Shown: positions 35,625-46,995 of the stretch, one piece after another
Layout of the letters: each line of letters opens with the position of its first letter
Position numbering within the stretch: position 1 is the stretch's first letter
Assembly: GCA_029959085.1 (NCBI GenBank)
Contig: JARWIR010000047.1
Span: 4,526,001-4,590,000 of the forward strand
Direction of reading: 5' to 3'
Length of the DNA stretch: 64,000 nt
Source: Nemophila menziesii
Taxonomy: Eukaryota > Streptophyta > Magnoliopsida > Boraginales > Hydrophyllaceae
The notes under the pieces: generated by a model
What the model was told of the DNA's origin: nothing
The model's database searches: none
The model's input: the letters and a program-made list of their open reading frames with translations, nothing else
Position numbers and translations under genes: made by a program

Positions 35625-37740
35625 AGAATCCCTACTCGGTATGGTTGTTTTTCTCGAGCTTGCATGCACCTTATATCATATACTATTTGGAGTTGAGCAT
35701 TCCCTAGTAGTGGACGTTGAATTGCTGGATTCTCAACTTTTTGATTATGTGGGATTACAGGTTCCCATCTTCATCAACTTCCACCTAAACTTTATTACGT
35801 AAATAGGTCATCTCTACTAATTCTTTTTTTTCTTCCGTTTATTCTTTCTTTTGGGCTCAGATTAATTTCTCAGGATTTTAGAGCATGCACCAAACATGTA
35901 CGGTCTGAAAAATACAAAACCAAAGAAAAGCGTAAAACAAAGAATATTAGCTAACTCTACTAAAGGATTAAACACAGGGGTCACACAGTTTAATCCCCGG
36001 CAACGACACCAAAAAAATTGATCGCTTCTAGAGTGTGATATAAATCAATATTAAAGGAGAGAAACGACTACCGCATGTGTAGGGGTAGTCCAAATAATAG
36101 TTAGTAAAAATGGTTTAATCGTCTCCACATGGATTGCTAGGTGAAATAGGCGTGTTTAGCAGATCGATAGAATTAATTGCAGTATAAAATACAATAAAAG
36201 ATAAAGATATGTTTGTTTGGTTTTTAGATTAAGAAATACTAGACAAAAGAAAATAAATTAACTAAAGGATTAACTTAAAGCAAATTAAAATAAAGACTGG
36301 TAAAGACTAATGGAGTAGATGCAAATATGAGAGAGGTACTTGAGTCTCGCTAGGTATCCATCTAAGATTATATATTTAATATTTTCGTTTAACGGACAAG
36401 TTGATAATTCTATACTAGTCGCGGCTCTGATATCCTCCTAACTCCCACCAATGTAGAATTAGGAGGCAATCCTATGGTATTACAGACTCCGTCAAGACAA
36501 CTATAAACTACTTTTAGATGAATTAAGTGATAACCCATTAACTGCTTGGTTAGTCAAGACCGTCAGGATCAATGACGAACACCACACGTTTATTAATTAG
36601 TTATGTAATTAAACCCCCGTCCTCTTCGGGATTATCACCATCTCTAGTGAATAGCCTAAAAATAATAACATAATTCTAATCCCCAGGTAAATTAAAATAA
36701 TTAAGTAAGCATGAACCAATAAACAATATGAAATATCTAACTTTAATTAAATTAATCAATCCTAAATTCAAAAAAAATTAAATTAAAGAAACAAAGGCTT
36801 AACTCATTACCCGATACTCAAGTACTAAATATTTAACTCATATTTAAACAAAGAAAAATTAAGAAATTATATTACACACGATTCCTAAAAACAAAAATAA
36901 AATATGATTTCTAATTAGAGGAATGAAAATAACTATTGTTGAAGAAAAATAGATATTCCAACTCTTACTCTTGCTTCTGCCTCTTCCTCTCTTCCTAAAA
37001 TTGAAATAATAAAGAGTACTGCTTTTTTAAGATTAGGAAGTGTTATATAGGTCTTAAAAATGGATTGAGTCTTTACTTAACTTAAATAAATGACTAAGGA
37101 TCCAAGTACAAATTTTTATTTCTACAACTGTTGACCACACTTTAGTAAAAAAGTTGTAACGTTCGCACGGTAGGTCCAAATCACCTGATTCCCCTTCTCA
37201 AATTTCTCTAACTCAGAGTTTCACCATTTTCATTTGAACCAAAAGGTTTGAATCTACAGTGTTCATCCTATGGGGGACCTATAAGTAACGAATTTCCAAT
37301 TTTGCATGCTCCTCCTCCCTCCCTTGAGTGGTATCTTTCACTCTTTTGACACTTCCTTTTTCTATTGGACATTAAAGTCCACCTCATCTTTTCGTCGTAA
37401 TATATCCTAGAATCCATGTACCTAATAAACTCACACTAAACAAGTAAATTAACGCACAAAAGCTTTTAAAGTAACAATAGTACAAATCCAAAGGAAGAAA
37501 GTGCTATATGATAAAATATGTTTATAAATCTAATCATTAAGTCCAATTTTTACCTAAAATTATCTCTCATAAATACATTTGTTATAAAAAAAGGGAGACA
37601 TCAATATATATTCTCCTCGGTATTTGACCCCAATATTAAATTTATGGTTAGACTTCCATCGGAAAGCACACCTCACTGTGGTCATATGACCCTTAACTGA
37701 TTTTAGCTCATCAAGATCTTCAAGAGGCAGAACCGGCTTG
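35625..37740 (-). mobile_element. Ty3/gypsy fragment spanning B3/B4
   Basis: The priming-site complement is at 35993-36010 (CCCCGGCAACGACACCA, one of the best kept). LTR from 36011 to about 37740; gag-like piece at 35839-35625. Confidence 0.55.
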
Positions 37741-37937
37741 GGAAACTATTTATAAAACAATCAAAGTTTCACCGTTTGAGTGTTTGCATTGGGTCAGAAT
37801 TTTACGCTCTATCACTTCTTGTATACGATATAGGAGAACGTATCTTCTACCTCTACAATTCAGTGACGTTTATAATAACCTCAATAGTAGGTGGAATGGA
37901 AAATGAAAGTGCATAAAAAGTGATGAAGACTTATGAT

Positions 37938-39241
37938 TCCTACAAAAAGATTCCATCGATTTAAACTAAATCAAAGATAATCGAGCACTAGGTTACCTCT
38001 ATAGGAATTTATGTCTCGAAAATTATGGGATTTACATGCTTATATGTGCAGATGATTTGTACAAGATGATAATAGTACGAGTATAGTACCATAAACGTGA
38101 GGTCAAAAACATGATAACACAAATTTTCATGGTTATTTTATTACATAAACTCTTTATATGATACAAACACCTTAAAATTAAATGAGAAGTGAATCTGTGT
38201 TTTTAGATTTGTTAGTCAAAACTAACTTTGTTAGTTGATATTTCGTATAATGACTCATTTTTATCGAAAACATCTTATGTTGGGTTGACTTCTTTAATGA
38301 ATAATATTTGTGGAATATTTTATTTGTGTTCAGTCATTTGTGAATAAAAGGACCAATAGTTTGGATTTTTTGATAACTTCTTAATTTTAAATTTTGGAGG
38401 GAAATCCTATCGAAAGTAGTATGTTATACGATAAGACATGGGATTGAAGTTCAAATGCATTGACATATGTTTTATTTGAAACATTATTAAGTCATTTCAA
38501 AACTAGAAAAATAAAGGAAATATTATAAAAAATACAATATATAAACAACACAAAGCATTAAATGACATTAACGGTTATTGTGGGATAAATTCTACAAAAA
38601 GATTCCATCGATTTCAACTAAATCTAAGATAATCGAGAACTAGGTTACTTCTCATAGGAATTTATGTCTCAAAACTTATGGGATTTACATGCTTATATAT
38701 GCAGATGATTCGTACAAGATGATACTAGTACGAGTATAGTACCCTAAACGTGAGGTCAGAAACATGATAACACAAATTTTCATGGATGTTGTATTACATG
38801 AACTCTTTATATGATACAAACACCTTAAAATTAAATGAGAACTGAACCTGTGTTTTTAGATTTGTTAGTCAAAACTAACTTTGTTAGTTATTATTTCGTA
38901 TAATGACTATTTTTTATCGAAAACACCTTATGTTGGTTTGACTTCATTTAATGAATAATATTTGTGGAATATTTTGTTTGTGTTCAGTTATTTGTGAATA
39001 AGAGGACCAATAGTATGGATTTAATGATAATTTCTGAATTTTAAATTTTGGTGGGAAAATCCTACCGAAAGTTGTATGTTATACGATAAGCCATGGGATT
39101 GAAGTTCAGATGCATTAACATATGTTTTATTTGGAACATTATTAAGTCACTTCAAAACTAGAAAAAAAAATCTTATGAAAAATACAATATTAAAACAATA
39201 CAAAACTTTAAATGACATTAACGATTATTGTGGGATAAACT
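37938..39241. repeat. Tandem ~653-bp direct duplication inside B4
   Basis: The segment starting CTACAAAAAGATTCCATCGA at 37938 is repeated from about 38591, and both copies end near GGTTATTGTGGGATAAA. This largely explains, with the retained MITE region, why B4 is longer than B1-B3. The two halves differ by scattered substitutions, so it is not brand new. Confidence 0.75.
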
Positions 39242-39399
39242 CCACTAAATTTAATAATTCTGCAAAAATGCTTGAGATTTAAATTATGTATATTTAATTG
39301 TTACATGATCTAAATATAATAATACACATACCAAAACAAGTATATCGTGCAGTTTTGATATAAAGTCTCTCATCAATATTATCGGTTTACTCATATACT

Positions 39400-39740
39400 T
39401 ACCCAGCACACCATGTAGTTTTCTTCTTGTTGTAGTAAACACACACCCTGAAAGTGTTATTATGACTAAATTCAAAATAATAACAAGATGCACATGCATT
39501 CTTTGCGAAAGCGCATATGATTTTTTTCATATTAGTTGATTACAAACAAGTTCATAAAATAAATCTGAAGTACTTAAATATCCCATGTGGGGAGAAGTTG
39601 TACAAACTTAAAAACTAAGGCCAAGAACATGTGATTTGCAAATAGGATTCAATAGGGTGCTCATGACTAAAATAACAATATTGTACAATTTCATGACTAT
39701 AATATGTTCATCTTTCAGTTACAAAATTCTTGATAGTTCT
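39400..39740 (-). pseudogene. Gene M fragment, B4
   Basis: The Cys-motif exon is kept and has a canonical GTAAGT donor (complement near 39399-39404). The upstream exon is shortened by a deletion at about 39660 that removes the TEANFDTITW stretch. Confidence 0.4.
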
Positions 39741-40641
39741 TGGGGATTGAAATTATTATTATCATCCTTTATGAATTCTACCAACACTGTATATATATTG
39801 ACAATAAAAAAATTATACTACAAGCGAAGGAAAAATTCCCGATGAATGATAAACTAACATATCACCTATAAGCAAACAAAATAGTAATAGATAGAAATAT
39901 TAAAACTAATAAAAACTATATGGTAGCATTAAAAATTCAATTTGGTTGAAAAATACCCACCAAATTGAAATAAGGTACTTAACCTAATATTATAGCTTTT
40001 ATGAGATAAAAATATACTTAATACACTATGAAAATGCAATTAAAGATTTAGATGTAATCCGAATATATGAAATACGAAAAGAAAAGAAGCATAAACTATT
40101 ACAATATTGAATTGAGTAAAAAAAGATAAACTCCTGACTATATACTACAATTCAGGCAATAATATGGATGATCAATAAAACTTTGTTTGGGTAACAATTG
40201 AATTGTTAATTTACAGAAAAAAATGGTTTATTATAACACTGCATTAGTGATTATATTCATAAATCAATTATGTACAAGTTACGAACAAATCCAGAGATAT
40301 ATTACACAAAAAAAGGATTTGAATAATTCGATCGCTGAAGAATTTTTTATTTTTTGTAGTAATCGTGTAGCTATTGAAATTAAATTTAAAATTTAGTTTA
40401 AAAAAATCACACATAATTTAATGGAGAAATTTATATGATCAAAACTAAATTTTATTCATTATTGTAACACAAATGACAAGGAAAAATATGAAGTTCAACA
40501 ACTATTATTTAATTGAAGTTACTTTTCCAGATGATATAATAACTAGTGGAAGAGATATCAAGTTGATTTAAATATTTTTGGGTCAATATTCTGGAAAAAT
40601 AAATAAAAGAGAGGTATGAGTAGCTTAACATTTGAATATGA
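39741..40641. other. Spacer of unit B4 (long form)
   Basis: Unlike B1-B3, this copy keeps the segment around 40110-41100 that also exists in copy 0 and array A. No ORF. Confidence 0.5.
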
Positions 40642-40879
40642 GAAAATTTGTTTCTAGGCTACATATTTCAAAATGACTATTTCTAGGCCAAAGATATTCT
40701 AAATGATCACTTTGAATATCTTTGACAACACCATTAAAAAATAATTGTTTTGGCCTAAAATTGGTTATTTTGAAACATTTATATATAATAGACACACGCA
40801 AGTCATATCATAAAATTGTTTATTTTTTGATAGGGTTAGTTAAATGGTTTAAAAATGATCATTTTGAATATATTTGGAT
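40642..40879. mobile_element. MITE-like element, B4, right end deleted
   Basis: Left end AAAATTTGTTTCTAGGCT and the central palindrome (40687-40720) are present. The element stops at 40879 within GAATATATTTGG, where unrelated spacer follows. Confidence 0.4.
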
Positions 40880-42125
40880 AATCCTACACCAATTATATTA
40901 ATACACATACCATATGTTTTAAACTTACAAAAGTAACTAACTAATTAATCTAATGACATGTATTTTGTTATAATAATTAATGGTTGTGATGTGAATATTG
41001 GACCATCCAATATTGGATGGAAGTCTTACCACATGTTTATGTTATGAAAATACTAATTAGAGGAACTACTAGTTAATTTAATAGACAAGTGCTTTATAAA
41101 TATCATTGATGGTTATAAATTTAAAATTCTACCAACAAAAACAGGAGGTAAGTCTTACCTGGTCTTTAAATCAATAAGAATGATCATTAAAATTAACTTT
41201 ACTTTTCTATGGACTACCGAGCCCAAATGATAACCTAGCCCACCAACTGGTATCTCTTTAAGAACAAAAGACAAACTCATTTATTTAAGACTTTCCAGAT
41301 CTACCTTCCTCAAACGACTTTGAATCCTTCCAGCTTCACGGTGAAGTGAAGGTGTTGAATCCTCTGTGACATCACTTCCATTAACAATATACATTATAGG
41401 TATGTTAAACACTTAATTCAGATTTAAATATTATATGTATATCTAGATTTTATGTATTTTAGGAATTTCCAATTAGGTTAATGTAATTTAACTAATTATC
41501 CATTAATTTTAAGTAATTGAGTATATGTTTATTCAATTTTTGAAATTATTATATACATGTGTAAGTTCAATTATTTTCTTAATAATTAAAAAAAAATCTA
41601 ATAAAATACTATGATAATAACCTGATAATTCTTAGATTAAATTTAATTTTGAAATTTAATATATTATTTTTTGATAATGTTTAATATATATTGTTGTGTT
41701 TTTTCACAGATTTATCATAACTTTGAGATTTCTATCAATAATAAACATTATTATCAACAAAACAAGGAATCGGATAGTTGATCATGCTATTTCACTCAAC
41801 TATCAACAATTCATAATTACTTCGTGGTAATATCTAATTACTAAATTAAATTAGATAGGTTATATTAGTGTTTTGTTTGAAGGGAATATATATTACTTGA
41901 TTAAAAGTTTGTCTACACTCTTCAATTTTACTCTAATTTGCAGTAGGAATTAAGAGTTTGATGGAATCCTTCTATTTTTTTGATAAATGAAACTTTCTGT
42001 GATCCTGGTCATAACGACACATTATGCACTCTAATGCTTATTCTATTAAACTTTCATACTCAACCCCTTCCAAGAATATCTGAAATGGCTGGCACATGAT
42101 TTTATATCTTTTTTCTTTGTGGCAG
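40880..42125. other. Spacer of unit B4, downstream part
   Basis: AT-rich, shared with the other units; contains a perfect 18-bp palindrome CCATCCAATATTGGATGG at 41003-41020. Confidence 0.5.
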
Positions 42126-42418
42126 ATGATGAGGGCAGTGACTATAAATCTTGGTAGTTTCTCTAGTGGACAATTTCTACAATAAAATTGATGAACTACT
42201 TTTTGTTGTTTTTATATCTAATGAAATAGATGAGGTATATTAACATGTTTACATGTTTTATTTTCATTTTAAAATATTTTTGGTTTATTAAATTATATTT
42301 GATCAAATCAACAGGTATCTGTATCTATGGTCCCGAAGAAGCATAAGGTAGCTGAAAAAGAGGTGTCTGGTTCTAATAACAAGCAGAAAAAAGTTGTTAA
42401 GAGGCCAATAAGTGTAGT
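42126..42418 (+). pseudogene. HIRIP3-like exon 8 and exon 4 remnants, B4
   Basis: Exon 8 here has an intact CAG acceptor (42123-42125), but its stop is lost (GACTATAAATC). Exon 4 at 42315-42418 is the longest in array B, running through KKVVKRPISV, and has a proper ACAG acceptor. Confidence 0.55.
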
Positions 42419-42865
42419 ATAAATTTATGGAGAAATAGGGATATGATAAGTAGAGTAAAGCTTTCCATCGACCATACTAGGGGAAATTGGGCTCGAAATT
42501 GGAGAGTATTGACCATATACAGAAACATAATATCAAACACCATAGGAGCGTGATACTCACCAGCATAGTAAAACCTTGGGTCCTGTGGAGTATAAGCATT
42601 ATATGGATAAGTGGCAGGAAAAAGAGATCCACTCGAATCTGAAACAACAACGAGATCTTTGACATTTGTAATGGCGCTTGAGATGGTTACAACAAAAGAT
42701 GGATTCACAAGCACGACCCTTTCATCCTTAGTAACAGCAACCTGAAAATAGATTATAAATGTTAGAGATTTAAAGCAAATCTGAACTCTAAACCGAGAAA
42801 AAGATAAATAATTTCTCTTAATTTACCTGATCTGTCCAATTTTGTAAGTCTAACAACTCTCTTGT
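42405..42865 (-). pseudogene. YTH/ECT-like fragment, B4, with an extra downstream exon
   Basis: Small exon 42865-42827, main exon 42741-42561 with a GTGAGT donor, then after a shortened intron a further exon at about 42511-42413 encoding YGQYSPISSPISPSMVDGKL. The YGxYSP..P....DGxLYS pattern is typical of ECT N-terminal regions and strengthens the assignment. Missing sequence between the exons (the YDN exon is gone) shows a deletion. The exon stops in TAA near 42420. Confidence 0.6.
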
Positions 42866-42990
42866 CTGCAAATCGCGATAAATAAACATGTTAGTTCGAG
42901 TTAGGTGCAAGATTTGATTTTTATAGAAAATAAACAGGGAAAATAGAAAACCTAAACTTAAAATCTAACAATCTACATACAAGAAAAATT

Positions 42991-43060
42991 AACAAACAAA
43001 AAAATACAAGAAATACACAAACTATAACAAACAAAAAAATACAAGAAATACACAAACTAT
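42991..43060. repeat. 35-bp tandem duplication
   Basis: 42991-43025 and 43026-43060 are identical 35-bp units (AACAAACAAAAAAATACAAG..). Unique to B4. Confidence 0.85.
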
Positions 43061-43089
43061 TACGATTTGTCATCCAGAATCGCCTCAGC

Positions 43090-43245
43090 ACACATATCTT
43101 AATTTAGAATCCCTACTCGGTATGGTTTTTGTTCTTGAGCTTCCATGAACCATAGATCATATACTATTTGGAGTTGAGCATTCCCTAGTGGTAGACGTTG
43201 AATTGCTGGATTCTCAACTTCCTGATTATATGGGATTAAAGGTTC
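43090..43245 (-). pseudogene. Gag-like piece at the end of array B, truncated at the A junction
   Basis: The minus strand encodes VENPAIQRLPLGNAQLQIVY then DLWFMEAQEQKPYRVGILN. At about 43246 it is cut by HIRIP3-like exon 7 sequence instead of running into a gypsy leader. Confidence 0.45.
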
Positions 43246-43365
43246 CCAAAGAAAAAGGAAGAAAAAGAAAAATATATATGAAAGAAGAAGCGAAAGAAGA
43301 AGAAGAAGAAGAGTATGAAAGTGAGAGTGATAGTGAGAGCAAGAGTGAAGAAGAATATAATGAAG
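43246..43365 (+). pseudogene. HIRIP3-like exon 7 tail, A0
   Basis: Only the acidic tail remains (a KEEAKEEEEEEYESESDSES-like stretch), ending EEYNEG at the GTATGT donor. Its left side is fused to the gag-like piece of array B. Confidence 0.6.
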
Positions 43366-43565
43366 GTATGTTCGCAATCTTTTTCCATAGAAAGAAGCAA
43401 GACCCCATTGAACTTAGAATTATGAAATACACATCCATGAATAACAAGGGCCGGGAAAATCATAAACCAAAGATAAACCCACAAAAAGCAACATGACAAT
43501 TCTAAATGCACATGTAATAGTGTAAAACTGTAAAGAAACACGTTAAGATGGATCAACGACTTTTA

Positions 43566-44165
43566 TGTTGGGAAAATAAGATTGACATAATTGTAGGAAA
43601 GACCATTATCTCAAAAAATCTCAACTCAATTTGAAGTACAATATATGAAACTTTATAGTTAATATTATATTGATAACTGCATTTTACATGGCATACAATA
43701 TCTGTTAGCGTTATAGACTAAAAGACAATAGATCATTACTCATAGAATTCTACGACACACAACAAATGTGATAATTGATGAAGTTTTTGACATAAAACCA
43801 AGCACACCCTGTGGTTTTCCTCTTGTTGTGGTAAACACAAACCCTGGAAGTGTTATTATGACTAAAGTCAAAATAATAACAAGATGCACATGCATTATTT
43901 GCGAAAGCGCACATGATTTTTTCACATTAGTTGATTACAAACAAGTTCATCAAATAAATCTGAAGTACGTGAATATCACTGGTGGGGAGAAAATGTACAA
44001 ACTTAAAAACTAAGGCCAATAACATGTAATTTGCAAATCGGATTCACTAGTGTGCTCAACTAACCAGGTAAATAACATGTATACTTTTACAACAAGTATC
44101 GTAAAAATAACAATATTGTACAATTTCATGACTAGAATCTGGTCATCTTTCAATTACAAAATTCG
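43566..44165 (-). pseudogene. Gene M, A1
   Basis: All three exon blocks are present. A deletion in the 3' exon removes the VILDDVKAKLSI region (near 43712), and the intron has lost its donor half (GTAAGT..), leaving a 48-bp remnant between the exons. The upstream YDTRCKS block is also shortened. Confidence 0.4.
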
Positions 44166-45051
44166 TGATAGCAGCAAATAAAAAGTGATATTCTTGGGGA
44201 TTGAAATTATAATAATCATCGTTTATGAATTCTACCAAAATGGTATATATATATTGATAGTAAAAAAAATTAAACCACAAGCTAAAGAAAAATTCCTAAT
44301 GAATGATAAACTAACATATCACCTATAAACAAACAAAATGCTAAGAGATAAAAATATTACAACTAATAAAAACAATATGTTAGCGTTAAAAATTCAACTT
44401 GGGTGAAAAATACCTGCAAAACATAAAGAAGGTACTTAACCTAATATTATAGCTTTTATGAGATAAAAATATACTTAATACACTTTTAAAACGTAATTAA
44501 AGATTAAGATGAAATAAGAATATATGACATACGAAAAAAAGAAGTATAAACTATTAGAATACTGAGTAAAAAAAGATAAACTCCTAACTATATACAACAA
44601 TTTAGACAATAATATGTATGATAATTAAAAAAAATTGACTAACAATTCAACTGTTAAATTACAAAACAGTGGTTTCTTATAACCGTACATTGGTGTTTAT
44701 ATTCATAAAATCAATTATGTACAAGTTACTAACAAAGCCAGAGTGATATAATACCTGAAAAAGGAATTTGAAGGATTTTGCTGAAGAATTTTTGTAGTAA
44801 TAATGTAGCTACTGAAATTAAATTTAAAATTTAGATTAAAAAAATCACGCATAATTTAATGAAGTATATGATCAAAACTCTAGTTTATTCATTACTGTAA
44901 CTCAAGTGACAAGAAAACATATAATGCTCAACAATTATTATTTTATTGAAGTTACTTTTACTGATGATATTATAATTAGTGGTAATTTTATCTAAAGATG
45001 TTTTGGGTCAATATTCTGGAAAAAATACAAGAGATAACATCTGAATATGAG
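44166..45051. other. Spacer of A1, first part
   Basis: Homologous to 776-1691; no coding signal. Confidence 0.5.
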
Positions 45052-45340
45052 CAATTTTGTTTCTAGGCTACATATTTCAAAATGACTATTTCTAGGCCAA
45101 AGATATTCTAAATGATCATTTTGAATATCTTTGACTAAACCATCCAAAAGAAATTGTTTTGGCCTATAATTGTTTATTTTGAAACATTCATATTCAATAG
45201 AAACATGCAACTCATATTATAAAATTATTTATTTTTTGATTGGGTTAATCAAATGGTATAAAAATTATCATTCTGAATATATTTGGCCAAAAAAATATCA
45301 TTTGGAATGTTTGGCCTAAACAAGCCTAAAACAGAATTTG
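45052..45340. mobile_element. MITE-like element, A1
   Basis: About 289 bp with imperfect terminal inverted repeats. The best-kept central palindrome is at 45099-45132: arms AAAGATATTC and GAATATCTTT around a TGATCA core, with one mismatched pair. Confidence 0.5.
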
Positions 45341-46995
45341 TTCTAATCGTTTAGAGTTAGATAATCTTTAAGGAAAATACTTCCAACCAATAGTGTATGG
45401 TGTAATACCAATCGTATTATAAAACGTACCCATCTTAAAAATTCCTCCATCAAATATTGGATAATCATACACCAATTCAAATAATACACATACCCTAATT
45501 AAAGAAACTACTTAGTTAATTTAATGACATGTATTTTATCAATATGATTGATGGTTATGAATTTAAAATTTGACCTGCGAATACAGTTACCTGGACTTAA
45601 AATCCATAAATAAGATCATTAAAATTAACTTTACTTTTTGATGGACTACGGAGCCCAAATAATAACCTAGCCCACCAATGGGTATTTCCTTATGAATAAA
45701 ATATAAACTCATTTATTTAAGACAGAAAAATATAATATTTTATTATAAACTACTATAGAAAATTTAAAAGTACTATTGACCAATGAAATAAATACTTTTG
45801 AAATAAAAAATTTATTTTTATAAATTTTCTAGATCTACCCTCCTCAAACGACATCGAATCCTTCCATCTTCATGGTGAAGTGAAGGTGTTTAATCCTTCT
45901 CAATCATCTCTCTTACATCACTTTCATTACCTATAAACATCATAGGTACTTTATTCAGTTTTAAACATTATATGTATATCCAGATTCTTTTTGTTTTAGG
46001 TATATCCGATTAGGTTTAATATTTTAATATTGTATTGAAAAAAATAATTTAACTAATTATGATTAATTTTTAAGTAACTGAGTATATGTTAATTTAATTT
46101 TTTTAAATATTATATACATATACAAGTTCAATTTTTTTCTTAATAATTAAAAATAAATTTAATGAAATACTGTGATAATAATAACATGATAATTCACAGA
46201 TGCGATTTAATTTTGAAATTTAATATATTATTTATTGATAATGTTTAATATATATATTTTTGTGTTTTTTCACAGATTTATTATAACTTTAAGATTCCTA
46301 TCAATAATAAACATAATTATCAACAAAAAAAGGAATGAGATAATTGATCATGCTATTTCAAAAAACTATCAAAAATTCATAATTATTTCAGTGGTAAGAT
46401 CTAATTACTAAATTAAATTAGATAGGTTATATTAGTGTTTTGTTTGAAGGGAATATGTATTTCATGATTAAAAGTTTCACAACTTTCTTCAATTTTTCTC
46501 TAATTTGGATTATGAACAATACTCTTATATTATTATACATGTATAACATAATTTGAGAATATTGTAAATGCTTATCCGTAGCCAAAACGCTTATAACCTT
46601 ATAATGCTTAATATGTGGTCATTTCAGGGGCAGAGGTAGCCCCCGAAAATTTGTTCTTCATTTTAATTGCACTTTTTGTCCCTATATTATGCAAAGACTT
46701 TTGTATAGATCCCGAAAACCAATTTGTTTAAATTTATGGTGAGTATGTGTAGCTCATGGTCTTTCTGTGATAGATATTTATATGTTTGAATTTTGCCTTT
46801 TATATCCGTGTTTTAAAATATATGTAGAATTTGCGTATTTATAACTTTATCATCTCCGCTTCGTTTTGGTCACTCCTATTCTTTTCTGCAAAATTCAATT
46901 TCTAATAAATATTCAACTTATGACTATACTTTCCAAGATGTGGTACATAAACTGAAGTTGGGGCTATATTTTAATTATGTGTTCATCTAATGATG
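45341..46995. other. Spacer of A1, second part
   Basis: Contains the degenerate candidate minus-strand exon (about 45930-45840), the exon-like segment after TTTTTTCACAG (about 46277-46395) and an array-A-specific stretch (about 46540-46990) with GGTAGCCCCCGAAAATTTG. No ORF recognised. Confidence 0.45.

Larger units (their letters stand above)
18233..43245. repeat. Tandem array B: four copies of a composite unit
   Basis: Unit boundaries placed at TATTCTTTCTTTTGG: B1 18233-24160 (5928 bp), B2 24161-29976 (5816 bp), B3 29977-35839 (5863 bp), B4 35840-43245 (7406 bp). Order within a unit, read on the plus strand: gypsy leader, priming site and LTR (minus); gene M fragment (minus); spacer; HIRIP3-like exon 8 and exon 4 (plus); ECT-like fragment (minus); gag-like piece (minus). 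The gypsy fragment is continuous across the chosen unit boundary. Confidence 0.85.

Noticed and set aside
44992..45210. Minus-strand ORFs of 60-75 codons over the MITE (also at 50258 and 55149; a plus-strand one at 1771)
   Set aside because: They lie within a non-coding inverted-repeat element and are not conserved as frames in all copies.
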